A stretch of 64,000 bases of DNA from Roridomyces roridus (lineage: Eukaryota; Basidiomycota; Agaricomycetes; Agaricales; Mycenaceae). Where the stretch lies: NCBI GenBank assembly GCA_029378245.1, contig JARKIF010000054.1:62001-126000 (forward strand). The letters are read 5' to 3'. The translations under genes were made by a program, and so were the position numbers. Of the stretch, positions 1 through 11,393 are shown one piece after another. The notes beneath the pieces are model-generated. The model saw nothing but the letters and a program-made list of their open reading frames with translations, was not told the origin of the DNA and did not search any database. Numbering within the stretch: position 1 is the stretch's first letter; every line of letters starts with the position of its first letter.

Positions 1-75
1 CCAAAATGCGTAAGCCATAAAACCCAAATACCCATTATGCGTGTCTCTAGTAAGTATTACAAGTGCATGAATCGT

Positions 76-1860
76 CTAGTGGTCATCAGCATTCGGCCGA
101 CCCCATTTTACCATCCGCACAGCACCATCCCTCCACGAAGCCACCCTCCGCGCCGCCAGGATACTCATCGTACTTCTATCCGTGCCAACGAACCCAACTC
201 CCGCCGACTGTATCACAGCATCGATCAATACCGGGTACCTTGCAGAGGTCAGACCGTGAATGAGAAACATAAACAGGAAACGCACCAACTCGTCCCATAC
301 AACTCCACCGTATCTCTATGATCCGGGCTCTTCCACCCGTACTCGGCCACCTGGTCCCACCACTTCTTGTCCTTTTCGTCGCTCGTGATGATAACGTGGT
401 AAGGCATGAAGCCTTTTCGCTGCCAGACCTCCGTTCGCACTTCCTCGACTCGCCGCGCGATGACGTCGAGCGGGGCAAAACACTCTTCGCGTGTAAAGTC
501 GCCGCACCAGCCTTGAAAGTCGTCACGCCGAGCGTGGATGGATATAAACTGCATGATGTATTCAGTTGCTGGTGGATTCAAGTCGAAGCAAAGCACGTAC
601 GTGTGGAGTGGGATCGTGTACTGCGATTCCGAGAGTCTGCCGTACGTACTTGTCGGCGATCTTTTCCAGCCTTTCCGTCCAGAACATATACTGTCCGACG
701 TATCTCCACGCCGGGCTGTAATCCAAGCCGATCTCAAAAGGCTGTTGGCCCAGAGTTAGTTTGAATGTATCTTGGCGCCGAGTGCCCACCCACCTCTTGA
801 GCCGCGACGTAGAAGAGCATGTCCAGACAAAATAAATGCTCGTCGGGCGGCATGGAATGTTTGTGCTGTTCCGAGGATAACGGCGGGACCAGGTTCGCTT
901 CACGCATCTCGGGAAACGCCAGTGAAGCCAATGCCCAGAAGGTCGAGAACTGATCGTGTTCGAAGTGCGGAATAAGCTGCGTGCCTATTCAGTCGAGAAA
1001 AAGAACACGAAGAATGTAACACACCTTTATCCAATAGGGCGTCTTCGTGTATGATATATCTGTCGAATGTCAGTCACATTGCAGATCAAATGGTACAGAA
1101 CACGCACCGAGATTGAGGAAGTGAGTAACGGAAGAATGTCTGGGACCATGCTCGTTGTACTGCACTGATTCCCAAATGTTCCAGCATCCTAGGTCGTCCA
1201 TGATATCGCTATTGGTGACCTTGACTTCCCGCCACTCGAGAACAGGCTTGCCAAGACTCTCTCGGAAACGGGTCATGTCGAATACTTCCCCGAACAGAAG
1301 CGGAGGAGTGCGGTCGGGCAAATGGGTCGACGTGAAGACTGGTAGTATGGGCACGCGATCCGTTATGAGCCCCAGGTAGACGAGATTGATCTGTCTTCCG
1401 TTCAACGAAGGTGCGAGGTTTGACTGGGTGCACGCACGAAGGCTATCACGTCGTTTGCTGTAGTTCTTCAGTTGGTGTATGAAGAGTCGTTATAGGGAAT
1501 GCTTACTCCAGCCAGCAGAGGACCCCCAGGATGTAATGTACTTGGTATCATCCCGGAGATTATCTGCGTCCAATGAGAGACATACACTGCGATTAGGAGG
1601 AACGCACCTCGGAAAGATTTGGTGGGCGGTCCATTCAGCCACGCCAGTGGCGTCAAGTCCACAGATTCCTTGGAATCGCAACTGGGACATTCGCAAGTAC
1701 TGGTTGGGCATGTAGACAAAGATTGTTGCACCGGGCCGGGGAGATTGTCGGAGTGGCCACGGATTGGTGGGCGGTGTGGGGACAAAAAGGCGTAGGTGAG
1801 AATACCGAGGATGAAGCCAAATACGAGCGTCGACGGGAGGCGTTTGCAGATACTTTGCAT
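76..1860 (-). CDS. O-fucosyltransferase-like type II membrane glycosyltransferase
   Basis: Probable Golgi/ER glycosyltransferase of the GDP-fucose O-fucosyltransferase-like group common in basidiomycetes. The start at 1860 is followed by a short basic stretch and one hydrophobic segment (LPSTLVFGFILGILTYAFL), a type II signal anchor, then a Cys/Pro/Ser stem. The lumenal part is rebuilt from about seven exons. Exon 1 is 1860-1608 with donor GTGCGT. Later pieces carry LVYLGLITDRVPILPVFT (near 1350), then SIHARRDDFQGWCGD (near 520), which resembles the HxRR sugar-nucleotide binding motif of the family. The end, near 130, carries GVGFVGTDRSTMSILAARR. The chain stops at 76 after PNADDH. All pieces are on one strand in the expected order with GT-AG junctions, so the gene looks intact. 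The fold assignment is family knowledge; the acceptor substrate cannot be read from sequence. Confidence 0.72.
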
Positions 1861-2341
1861 GTAGTAGGAAGAGAACGTCGCGCGCTTCCTGTCTTGTCCC
1901 ATGTCACGTTTATGAATGGTAGACCGAACAATTGTATGTATGTCTTCCGCCCGTGAACACCGCTTCTTTCGGTAAGCCGCACATTCACTCCGTAAAGCAG
2001 CGAACACGACGGTCTGGCGACCCCGAATTCCGCAGCAGCAAAGAATGAGCGTCGCCTGCGCTGCTGCGGAAGGGCACTTCTTTCTCTGAAGTGCATTCAA
2101 AAAAGAGCGCTCTGGACCGGCGCCAAGAACCGGAACAATCAAGAGGGCGACATTTGGGCGATATTGTGGGTCTATCAACGGACCTTGGTATCCGCTATCC
2201 ACGAAGAAAGAATGCCCGAGAAAAGTGGAGGAAGGAGAGAGAGCGATTTGTTTACCGCGGCATCAGCCTGCCGATGTTCCGACGCCGACTCCTCTAGACG
2301 GAACAACTGCGGAACAATACTGTTTTGGTTGTGAAACTCTC

Positions 2342-3583
2342 ATGAGCATTCCCCAAGAACTCATCGACGGCATCGTCAACGAGGTTACCGACTTTTCTTC
2401 GCTCAAATCCTGTTCTCTTGCCGCGTCCAACTTTCGCGATACCAGCCAGCGCATCCTCTACCGCCGCATCAAGCTTAAAGGCAAACACCCTGACCGGTTC
2501 GACGTGTTTGGGCGGGGCAATTATGCGCAGATATGCACTCTGCTCCAGCATTCGTCCCGCCTTGCATCGTTTATTACCCGCCTCGAGATAAATCTTCCGC
2601 ACGGACGAAGCGATGTCCGCAAAGGCAGGGAAAGCATCAAAAATGTCCTGGGCATAGCAGCACTGGCGAATGTACGCTGGTGCCGCGTGGATGCGGCTGC
2701 CTTTGGCATTGGCGGCAGCATCTCCGAAGAGTTGCTCTCGGATTATTTTTCTATCCTTGTCTCCTTTCTGAATCGGCAGCCCCTGCACGAACTAGAACTA
2801 CTCGGCATTCGATCCATTCCTATGCCTTTGTTTTTACAATTCCTGGCAGCCGCTCCCGTGTTCACCCTCTTTCACGACATGGACCTTCTGCAGAGCAATC
2901 TCGGAATCTGTAGTCCCCCAGATAGCCACACCTCCACCCTGGAGTGTCTCACTCTCGGTCCCGTGACATGCTCTAATGTGTGCGAGCTTTTGCTTCGACC
3001 AGAGCTCAGCGCATACACCGCCAAGTTGCGCTCTCCGGCAATCTCGCTTGATTCTAAACTTGCGCACCGATTCATTTCCTATGTGGCCAGCAGGTTACAT
3101 AACATAACCTTTTGATACCCTTCGCCCAGCTCCATCACTCTGCCACCCATCCCTGGGCTCCGTTCTGTAGAATTCGACATCAACGGCTATCTTATGCCCT
3201 CCGAGTGGCTTTGCCAGTCCATACCCGATCTTTTGGGCCCAGGACTGACAACGGTCATATTCACGTTCAAATCCGTGCACCGGTATTCCAACCCGTTCGG
3301 CCGCCAAACCGAAATGATTTGCCGAATTGACGACGTGCTGGAGGGACACGCCGTGGATATAAAGTGGAGACTCGCGTCTCACGGATCCACTCGGAGATAT
3401 TATCTTTTGGAGTGGATTGCGGGAGTCAAGGAGGGAATGCCAAAAGCACACGCGCGGGGTCGCCTTGTTATCGAGATTTTTGACGAGGCGAGCTTACAAG
3501 CCTTGGATATGGTCAATGGGATGAATCAGGTATATCGGGGGCCGATCTTTCTCATCTTTGGCCTGTTTCATTTCATGCGTTAG
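2342..3583 (+). CDS. F-box-like protein with one in-frame TGA
   Basis: The N-terminus (MSIPQELIDGIVNEV, then SLKSCSLAASNFRDTSQ) looks like a degenerate F-box of the kind widespread in agaricomycetes; a leucine-rich C-terminal part of about 350 residues follows. F-box proteins usually act as substrate adaptors of SCF ubiquitin ligases (family knowledge). The reading frame is open from 2342 to 3583 except for a single TGA at 3113-3115. Two readings are possible: a nonsense mutation, making this a recent pseudogene, or a 36-nt intron at 3094-3129 (GTTACA to CCCAG) that removes the stop and keeps frame. The intron is shorter than the neighbours' (about 47-58 nt), so I cannot decide. Sequence after the stop is still protein-like (LPPIPGLRSVEFDINGYLM), so decay, if any, is recent. 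Confidence 0.5.
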
Positions 3584-3924
3584 TCGTCAAGTAGTCGTTC
3601 GTAAAATGCAGTAAAGCTGGAATAATCTTCAAATGTTTGTTATTTGGGACTGATTTTGGGAGAGTTGGACGGACCACGCCTCGCCCCTCGCTCACGTTGT
3701 AATACACCTCACCATCGGTCTAACTCGTTTTCCCAAATTCTGCCTTCCCCGTTTGGTATGAACCATCCGAACTTGGAGGTTCAACTCCCCAAATCCGCGG
3801 CCCCTCGGAAGTAGTTCTTTAGACTGCGAAGTAGGTGCCAGATAAGAGAGAAAGAATGGGTTTCTCCACGGAGCGATTCGTACAGCTGCTGGTAGGGACT
3901 TCGAAATGGCGCCACGCAGAGTCT
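3584..3924. other. intergenic, duplicated upstream segment of sulfotransferase copy 1
   Basis: No gene seen. The stretch near 3685-3760 resembles 6015-6090 upstream of sulfotransferase copy 2 (shared CCTCACCAT and downstream order), so the tandem duplication included several hundred bases of 5' flank. Confidence 0.5.
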
Positions 3925-3932
3925 AGATAAAT
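3925..3932 (+). promoter_or_regulatory. TATA-like box of sulfotransferase copy 1
   Basis: AGATAAAT lies 51 bp upstream of the ATG. It is preceded by a GGCGCCACGCAGA box that recurs almost unchanged before copies 3 and 4, each time a few bases upstream of the same AGATAAAT. Conservation between copies 45 kb apart supports function. Confidence 0.5.
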
Positions 3933-3975
3933 GGCTTGTCTGGCACAGCTTCCCCTCATTCCCAAGTGTACTACC

Positions 3976-4888
3976 ATGGCCGAAAATTCGTTTCGAGCAA
4001 GACACCCAGAGTTGTACATGGAAGACGCCAACATCGACCGCCACACCTGTCGGCGTGTCGTCCCCATGGAAGTCTTATCCTTGGGCATGCCGCGCACTGG
4101 AACTGCTTGTCAGTTGACCAGAGTCCTTGCGAGTAATTACACAATACTGACTTGCCCTCTTCGCAGCGATGAAAGCAGCATTGGAGATTCTGGGCTACAA
4201 CGAGTGCTACCACATGCTCCATACGTTTCAGAATGTCCAGGACTTTGATATGTGGATGGAGGCCTTGGCAGCCAAGTACGATGGCAAGGGCAAATTCGGG
4301 CGCGCGGAATTCGACAAGCTATTGGGCCATTGTATGGCAGTGACCGATGCGCCGTGCAGCTTGTTTGCACCAGAGCTCATTGACGCATATCCCGAGGCCA
4401 AGGTGATCCTGGTGGAGCGCGACGTCGAAGCATGGTACAAGTCTTTCAGCATTATCATGGGCAATACTTTCGTTCCCGTGGCACGCGTTGTCGCTTTCCT
4501 CGACCCGCTGTGGACAGGTAGGCGAGCGACATTTTTCCGGGGTTGGATGGAAAAGCAATTTGGTGTATTAGAAACGGCAGGGCAAGTCCGCGAGGTGGCG
4601 AGGGACACATACCGGGCACACTATGCAGAGATTAGGCGGATCACAGAGAAGGAGAGGCTGTTGGAGTACGAGCTGGGAAGTGGCTGGGAGCCGCTGTGCA
4701 AATTCCTTGGGAAACCAGTGCCGGATGTTGCATTCCCTCGAGTCAATGAGGCGGCGGCGCTGAGAGAGAGGATACTGCTAGGGAGAAGGAAGGGCATCCG
4801 TCGAGCAATACAGAATGCGGCCGGCGGGCTGTTCATTTGCGTGGTGGTGGTGGCATTCGGGTTGTATTGTGCGTGGAATCGTATTTAG
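3976..4888 (+). CDS. sulfotransferase-family P-loop protein, copy 1
   Basis: Member of the fungal sulfotransferase-like family (Pfam Sulfotransfer_4 type), expected to bind PAPS and transfer a sulfo group; the acceptor is unknown. Two exons: 3976-4108 and 4167-4888, with a 58-nt GT-AG intron, giving 284 residues. The splice completes the nucleotide-binding loop LSLGMPRTGTASMKAAL (residues about 36-52), equivalent to the 5'-phosphosulfate loop. VILVERDVEAWYKSF further on matches the 3'-phosphate binding strand and helix of the family. The C-terminus ends in a hydrophobic helix (GLFICVVVVAFGLY), suggesting a tail anchor. Start chosen at MAENSFRARHPELY because all four copies begin with an equivalent sequence. 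The nearest paralogues are at 6608 and 7742, in the same orientation. The frame is intact. Confidence 0.82.
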
Positions 4889-5427
4889 TGAGTTGTCAAA
4901 GCCACACAAAGAGATATGTTCAAATTTGCTTCAATTCGACGAGACGAACGGTCGGTAGGCTCTTCAGTGACCTAAACGGATGAGCAACATGGGAGTGGAA
5001 GACAAAACATCATCTGCATCAGCCGTCACATTGCCGCGTTTGATTCTTCAACATCTCACAGTCAACGCCTCATTCGATGAGCCAAGGTGGACTACGGTGG
5101 GTCCCGAAGTGGGTCCTCGAGTTAATCTCCTCGAGCTCCGACTCATGGCCAGCCGCAGCACCGATCTCAAGCTGTCAACTTCGCTCGATCGATGACCACT
5201 TCGCTCGATGACCAATCGATGAGTCGATGACCCCCTTCGCGTGGATACTTGGTTATTGGTTCGAACGAAGACGTCAAGAATAAATCAACCCCTCAAGACG
5301 CTTCAAGATGCTTCAAAGCCCCAAGATATCAAGACTTCAAGTTTTGAAGTTGCGCTCTCGGACAAATTGGCAATCTCGCTTGACTGAGTTGACTATAAAC
5401 TCGCGCGCCGATTCTTCCTTGTGCTAA
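4889..5427. other. intergenic, paralogous to 8803-9350
   Basis: No gene seen. The 3' flank of copy 1 (from GTATTTAGTGAG onward, about 4880-5110) is clearly similar to 8795-9060 after copy 3, and a CAAGACxCTTCAAGATGCT-rich stretch at about 5268-5345 recurs near 9265-9345. The flank was therefore duplicated with the genes. Confidence 0.6.
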
Positions 5428-5758
5428 TTGCGAGCGAAGCGAAGCACTCCCATTTCACGTGACGAGGCGGAGGGCTGAGATGGGAGGGAAAACACGAACA
5501 AACTTTCCGCGCGGTGGCTGGCATGGTCTGGAGGAAAGAAGGGCTTCAAATTCGTTCAAACCTGGCTCTTTCTCGATGAAAACGACATATTCTTGTACTG
5601 CTGTTCGAGGCGCGTTGATCGACTTCCATTTCTTGGTGGACCATTTCAGATTTTGTGTCGATGAGAAGAGGGGCTCGATCAAGGCTCGATCGTATTGATC
5701 GCCGGCCGGGAACGCGCACTCGGAGCGAGCACCCATCGACCAAGTCGAATCCATTTTT
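5428..5758 (-). repeat. 331-bp inverted repeat, left arm
   Basis: This arm is the reverse complement of 11394-11724. Translations of matching frames on both strands are identical over the whole arm, so nucleotide identity is essentially complete. It contains CACGTG at 5455-5460. The frames open inside it (about 80-100 codons) show no recognisable protein and are probably incidental. No target duplication or transposase is evident, so the origin (mobile element, or recent gene-conversion duplicate) is open. Confidence 0.85.
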
Positions 5759-6560
5759 ATGTAGCCAGCAGCCTGAGAGTACTTCACTACATTCTACGAT
5801 CAATACTCGACAGAAAGGCGACCCCAGGCCCGCGCATTGTGCTTTTGGCGATCCCTCTTTGACCCTCGCATTCCACGGGGACTGATTCTGCAGTTGGACG
5901 GAGTGCAAGAATTTTCCCAGCTTGATGAATTCTCGCAAAGAAGAAGCAAGCTCCGAGTCACCAACTTGCCTGACCATCGGCCGTCACCTCTCGTTCGCTG
6001 GGCCCTCCTCCACGCGTCACCCTCCGCTCCCCTGTTGTGATACGCCTCACCATTGCTCTGACTTGTTTCCCGAGGATTTAGCCTTCCCTGTATCTCTGAA
6101 TAATCCTTGAGACAGCCGACATGTGCAAGATAAGAGTTCTGGATCAATTGGACTTTTCTGGGAGCGCAGGAAGCGGAGCGGGGCAACGTCCATCGACACC
6201 GTCCTCGGAGTTGGGAATCAGACTAATACCCTACCTCATGCTCGTCCTTACTATACGCTCCTCTTCGTCACCTCGGCCATTTCACTCTGGGCTTCGCCCA
6301 ACCGGCACTCTTACTGAAGTTACTCGCTCGAGCGTTCTCATCCTTTCATCCAAAGAATGTGTCTATCCGGTCTACCCCATTTTAGGCGCATCCCAAGAAC
6401 TGCCGTGTTGGTACCAGGCGAGATTCATAAACAGGCAGAACACTGCATCTTAGCCCAGAAGACCCGGGACCGGGTAAGGGCGTGTACTAGTCTCAACTTT
6501 CAAGTGGCCCGACTCTCGAGAAGTCGACCGTTGGCAGTACAAAAGGTGCTACACACAGTC
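5759..6560. other. intergenic between the repeat arm and sulfotransferase copy 2
   Basis: No gene seen. The distal part resembles the upstream flank of copy 1 (see 3584-3924). Confidence 0.4.
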
Positions 6561-6568
6561 TTAAATAG
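6561..6568 (+). promoter_or_regulatory. TATA-like box of sulfotransferase copy 2
   Basis: TTAAATAG, 47 bp upstream of the ATG, sits where the other copies have AGATAAAT. The upstream GCCACGCAGA-like box of copies 1, 3 and 4 is not recognisable here, so copy 2 may be regulated differently. Confidence 0.35.
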
Positions 6569-6607
6569 CTCAGTATCTGGCCCGCATTCCCTTCGTTCGA
6601 GCGTACC

Positions 6608-7506
6608 ATGCCCGACGAAAAGTCGCTTCGAGCAAGACACCCAGGCTTCTACGTGAAAGACGCCAACATCGACCGACACACCTGTCAACGCGTCGTCCCT
6701 ATGGAAGTCTTGTCTTTGGGCATGTCGCGAACAGGAACATCTTGTCAGTTCAGCGGACTCACTGCGAGTACTGTCTCACCCTCTTTACAGCGATAAAAGC
6801 AGCGTTGCAGATTTTGGGCTACGATGAGTGCTACCACATGATCAACACCCATCGGAACATCCGGGATTTCGATATGTGGATGGAGGCCGTGGCAGCCAAG
6901 TACGATGGCAAGGGCAAATTCGGGCGCGCAGAATTCGACAAGCTACTCGGCCATTGTATGGCGGTCACTGATGCGCCGTGCAACTTGTTTGCACCAGAGC
7001 TCATCGACGCATATCCCGATGCCAAGGTGATCCTCATGGAACGCGACATCGAAGCGTGGTACAAGTCTTTCGGCATCATAATGGACAATACTTTCGTTCC
7101 CGTGCCACGCATTGTAGCTTTCCTCGACCCGTTGTGGACAGGTAGACGGGCGAAATTTTTCCGCGCTTGGATGGAAAAGCAATTTGGTGCAAAAACGGCC
7201 GAGGAAGTGCGCGAGGTGGCTAGGGAAATATACCGGGCACACTATGCAGAGATTAGACGAATCACACCGAAGGAGAGGCTGCTGGAGTATGAGCTGGGGA
7301 GTGGCTGGGAGCCGCTGTGTAAATTCCTTGGGAAACCAGTGCCGGATGTTCCATTCCCTCGAGTCAATGAGGCGGCGGCGCTGAGGGAGAAGATAGTGAT
7401 GGCGAGAAGGAAGGGCATCCGTCGAGCGGTGCAGAATGTGGCGGGCGGGCTGTTCATTTGCGTGGTAGTGGCATTCGGGTTGTATTACGCGTGGATTCAT
7501 ATTTAG
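6608..7506 (+). CDS. sulfotransferase-family P-loop protein, copy 2
   Basis: Paralogue of the gene at 3976. Exons 6608-6743 and 6791-7506 are separated by a 47-nt intron at exactly the same codon as in the other copies, giving 283 residues. The loop reads LSLGMSRTGTSSIKAAL, so two usually constant positions differ (Pro to Ser before RTGT, and Met to Ile after the splice). Downstream AFPELIDAYP-like and VILMERDIEAWYKSF segments and the C-terminal hydrophobic helix (GLFICVVVAFGLYYAW) are kept. It lies between the arms of the 331-bp inverted repeat together with copy 3. The frame is intact, so it is probably functional, though the P-loop changes could alter cofactor affinity (inference). Confidence 0.8.
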
Positions 7507-7701
7507 TGGGTCCAAGACAAGCTGCGGAAGATACGTGCGAAATAAGGGTTATCGAAAAATCAGACTTTTTTCAGGAGCGGAGCAAGCTGCTGCCAGTGCA
7601 AGGTCCAGCGACGCGGACAGACTAATTCAGTGTCTTCTGAACTAGAAATATCCATACACGTCTTCTGATGGTGCAGAGGGGAATGGTGCCACCCAGAGGC
7701 G

Positions 7702-7709
7702 AGATAAAT
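7702..7709 (+). promoter_or_regulatory. TATA-like box of sulfotransferase copy 3
   Basis: AGATAAAT lies 40 bp upstream of the ATG, preceded by GGTGCCACCCAGA, nearly the same module as before copies 1 and 4. Confidence 0.5.
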
Positions 7710-7741
7710 AGTCCAGGAAGCACCTCATTCCCCATTGTACC

Positions 7742-8640
7742 ATGGCCAACGAAAATTCGCTTCGAGCAAGATATCCAGACCTCTACGTGAAAGACGCCAA
7801 CATCGACCGACACACCTGTCGGCGCGTTGTTCCCATGGAGGTTTTATCCCTTGGCATGCCGCGAACTGGAACAACGTGTCAGTAAACCACATATCTTTTT
7901 ATCAGTCAAATTCTCACCCAGTCTTTGCAGCGTTGAAAGCAGCTTTGCAGATCTTGGGCTACAACGAGTGCTACCACATGTTCAACACCTATCACAATAT
8001 CCGGGACTTTGATATGTGGGTGGAGGCGCTGGCAGCCAAGTACGATGGCCAGGGCAAATTCGGCCGGACGGAGTTCGACAAGCTATTGGGCCATTGTATG
8101 GCAGTGACCGATGCACCGTGCAGCTTGTTTGCACCAGAGCTCATTGACGCATATCCCGAGGCCAAGGTGATCCTGGTGGAGCGCGAAATCGAAGCGTGGT
8201 ACAAGTCCTTCAGCATTATCATGGACAATAGTTTCGTTCCCGCCGGCGTGGCACGCATCGTAGCTTTCCTCGACCCGTTGTGGACAGGTAGACGGACGAA
8301 ATTCTTCCGGGCTTGGATGGAAAAAGAATTTGGCGCAAACACGGCCGAGGAAGTGCGCGAGGTGGCGAGAGACAGATACCGGGCACACTATGCAGAGATC
8401 AGGCGCATCACACCGAAGGAGAGGCTGCTAGAGTATGAGCTGGGGAGTGGCTGGGAGCCGCTGTGCAAATTCCTTGGGAAACCGGTGCCGGATGTTCCAT
8501 TCCCTCGAGCCAATGAGGCGGCGGAGTTGAAAGAGAAGATGACGGTGCTGAGAAAAAAGGGCCTCCGTCGAGCAGTGCAGAATGCGGCGGCCGGGCTGTT
8601 CATTTGCGTGGTAGTGGCATTCGGGTTGTATTACTCGTGA
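7742..8640 (+). CDS. sulfotransferase-family P-loop protein, copy 3
   Basis: Third tandem paralogue. Exons 7742-7877 and 7931-8640 (53-nt intron) give 281 residues. The loop is LSLGMPRTGTTSLKAAL. A three-residue insertion (PAGVAR in place of PVAR or PVPR) follows the WYKSFSIIMDN segment, and the chain ends in YYS, a few residues earlier than the other copies because TGA replaces the Trp codon. Gene order and intron position show that it arose by tandem duplication. The start at MANENSLRARYPDLY matches the other copies. No lesion is seen in the frame. Confidence 0.8.
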
Positions 8641-8730
8641 AATCATATCTAGTGGGTCTTCAACTGATAGCACAATTGGCAAAGACAATTCCTCCGAGTC
8701 TGGGATCACGGGTTCTCTTCGGATGAGCTA

Positions 8731-8806
8731 AATGAAAGCGGCGAGCGGGGTGTTCAGTTGTGTGGCGGTGGAATTCGGGTTGTATTATTTGTAGAATCGT
8801 ATTTAG
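8731..8806 (+). pseudogene. 3'-end relic of a further sulfotransferase copy
   Basis: This 76-bp stretch matches the last 25 codons of the sulfotransferase genes (AAAGCGGCGAGCGGGGTGTTC, then TTCGGGTTGTATTA and GTATTTAG) but is interrupted and lacks the rest of the gene. It is followed by the copy-1-like 3' flank, so a fourth tandem unit was largely deleted here. Confidence 0.6.
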
Positions 8807-9060
8807 TGAGCCGTCAAAGCCACCAAGAATTGGCAAAGAGATACGACGAAATTCGCTTGACGGTCGGTAGGGTTCTTCAATGACCTGAATGGATGGGCAA
8901 CATGGGAGTGAAAGACAAAGTCATCATTTACATCAACGTGATTGATCTTGATCACATCACCCAACTTCAACATCTCCGAGTCAATCCGACTCCGAGTCAA
9001 CGAGTTGCAGCCCTCATTCTCGATGAGCCAGGTGGACTACGGTGGGTCCCGAACAGGGTC

Positions 9061-11002
9061 TTCGAGACATCCCTAACCTCTTGACACCACTATTAGTCTC
9101 CTTCGCTGGATGTGTTTCCGGCGTCCGCCGGCGTGCTCTGGGTGTAGACTCTCCCCTTCACATGCACACGCCGCCTCGACCATGAGGTTATGGGTTCGAA
9201 TCCCCAAGAAAGGGCCAATTGTGGGCTACTTTTAAAATGCCAAGATGCTCCAAAGTTCAAGGAATGAAGACGCATCGAGAAGAAATCAAGACACCTTCAA
9301 GATGCTCCAAAGCTTCAAGATATCAAGACTTCCAGCTTTGAGACGTCCCCCTTCCTACTCGTGAAAAACCGACGCACCCGGAACGCGACAATCCGCTCAC
9401 ACAACAAGCCAGTCTCGCAATTACTTCAGTTGTTCAAGACAAAATCAAGGCACCCTTCCGCGTACTATGTACTACCTGACTTTGTGCCGACCTTGCGCCG
9501 ATTTTCAAGCTAATCGTACTGGAACTACTCTAGGCCGCGGCCGCCTGCTTAGCTTCCAGAAGTTCCAAAACGATTTCACGTCAAGGCAGACAGGGGCACA
9601 CGGCGACTGCACACGGAAATGTCAGCTAGCAAATTGACACGGCTGACGCTACGCCGCTTCGACTCGGACCTCGGAGTGCTTGTGGACTCCTCGGTGAGCG
9701 ACCTGGACTGCCCGGATACTTTTATTGGGAGCAACTCCGTCCGATTCCGCGCGTCGTCCTGAAAAAATGCCCCGCCTTCCGCGTCGTGCCCCCCTTGAAA
9801 AAAAAACGGAAGTAAATCCCAGTCACACGTGCCGACGGAACATCGGAAGGAGCAGAAAGAAATGATCGCGACAAACACTGCCCGATATGGTAATTACCCC
9901 TTCCACGTTCGTTTTTCCCTCCCGCTTGTTTGCTCTTCACGATGGCGCGTACCTGGACGCTGATCCTCTCCGTTTCCTTGGTGGCTCGAGAGATCTGAGA
10001 TGTCTCACTGACGCACGGGCGCCACGGGATCGGGCGGTTCCGCCTCCGCCCCCTCGACAATACACTAGTACTGCCTGGGCTCAGCTAGCTGGATTAGGGG
10101 AGATAGGGCTGTGTGACTGTCGACGCTCTGCATTCTCTGTCGCTGATACGCCGGCAGGTCCCTTGAACTACAGCACGGTAAAGATCTTTCGCCGTTTCTT
10201 TCTCTTGCATCTCTCGGGTCCAGTTCCTCGTTGGTTCCTCGTGCCTCTTGTGTGTCCCGTGCTTCTATACAACACTGAGTTCTCTGTCTTCGATGTCCTT
10301 TGTGCTATTCGCTATTGGCTGACAGCGACTTCAAGCAAGATAACGGCCCTGAAAATTCAGGCAGTCCGGTCATTTGATCCTTTACAGCTTTGCTTCTGAT
10401 TTGTCTTTGTATACGTCTGGCGTCAGAGGTCTTTTCTGGTCGGCTCGAGAACTGGTCCCAACCTTTCCGATTCCTGGTGTATGTTTGTGGGTCCTACGGA
10501 CGCTGGATGCAATTCACATTGTTTACGCGCATGATTCCCTATGATTCCATCCAGCCACAAGTTAATTAAAGCGACTGTGCACACGCCAAGGTCGGTGCAC
10601 CTCGTGCTGCTCGTGCTGCTTTCTGTATGAATAGGTTTTTCATGACATGTCAGCGTCGACCAGCTCCCGAAACGCCGACTCTCCGTCTGTTTCCGCCCAC
10701 CTTCAGTCCCTTGTCCGCCCTTCTCAGCCCGCTCCAGGCAACGGTTGGCGTAAACTGCTGATGAATAGACTGTTGATGCTGATAATTTAGAGACGGTTCA
10801 TCAGCGGCAACTAGTGTGTCTATTATAATAAATGGAAAACCCCAGCTTGAATTACTGAGGCTGATCATGAAACAGCAGCAAGCCTCTTTCGGAATATTTG
10901 CCTCAATGACTCGATTAGGCTTGTTAAGGGACAGCCCGGTTTTTTGACAGATTGCTGGGCCTGGACTGGAATCAATATGAATTACTCGGCTATCGGGGCG
11001 GC
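9061..11002. other. long intergenic region, no gene recognised
   Basis: About 1.9 kb without a supportable gene. A stretch near 9187-9205 (GGGTTCGAATCCCC) resembles a tRNA B box, but no cloverleaf can be built around it. The region may hold transposon debris and the distal promoter of the phosphate permease gene. Confidence 0.4.
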
Positions 11003-11068
11003 TTACAGCTGAATGAAAAACGATAGACACAAACTAATTTCGCGTTCACATTCGGGCCGAGCACAGCC
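11003..11068 (+). repeat. 66-bp inverted repeat, left arm
   Basis: Inverted copy of 11745-11810 with two mismatches in 66 bp. The interval between the arms holds the right arm of the 331-bp repeat. No target duplication was seen at the outer edges. Confidence 0.75.
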
Positions 11069-11393
11069 CGGCCAAATAATGCCCAAAAATAAATCATCTA
11101 CTCCACGGACCACCAGTCTCCAACCAAATGAGTCAAAATGAGTGCTCGATCTATCCTCCACTTCCAACCACCATAGATGCCATATACCTGAGGACCAGAA
11201 GAAGCCCCTCGTCATGAACCTCACCAAGATGCGACCTGATTCTGGCAATCACGGCCGCCACTAGGATTATCGAGAGTCACATCCGCACCGGTTGGCGCAT
11301 ACTCGGGACCTAGCGCACGACTGGGAGATGCGTGCGAGAACCGGTGGAGCTATTTTGTGGAACTGGCGCTGGCTACGTTGGGAGAATTGTTAA

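Noticed and set aside
9170..9225. tRNA-like GGGTTCGAATCCCC sequence
   Set aside because: Resembles a B box, but no acceptor stem, D arm or anticodon arm can be folded around it, and the paralogous place near 5255 keeps only GGTTCGAA. At most a tRNA-derived fragment.
9887..10399. 170-codon frame upstream of the phosphate permease
   Set aside because: No domain, no splice partners, unremarkable codon use; judged chance in intergenic DNA.
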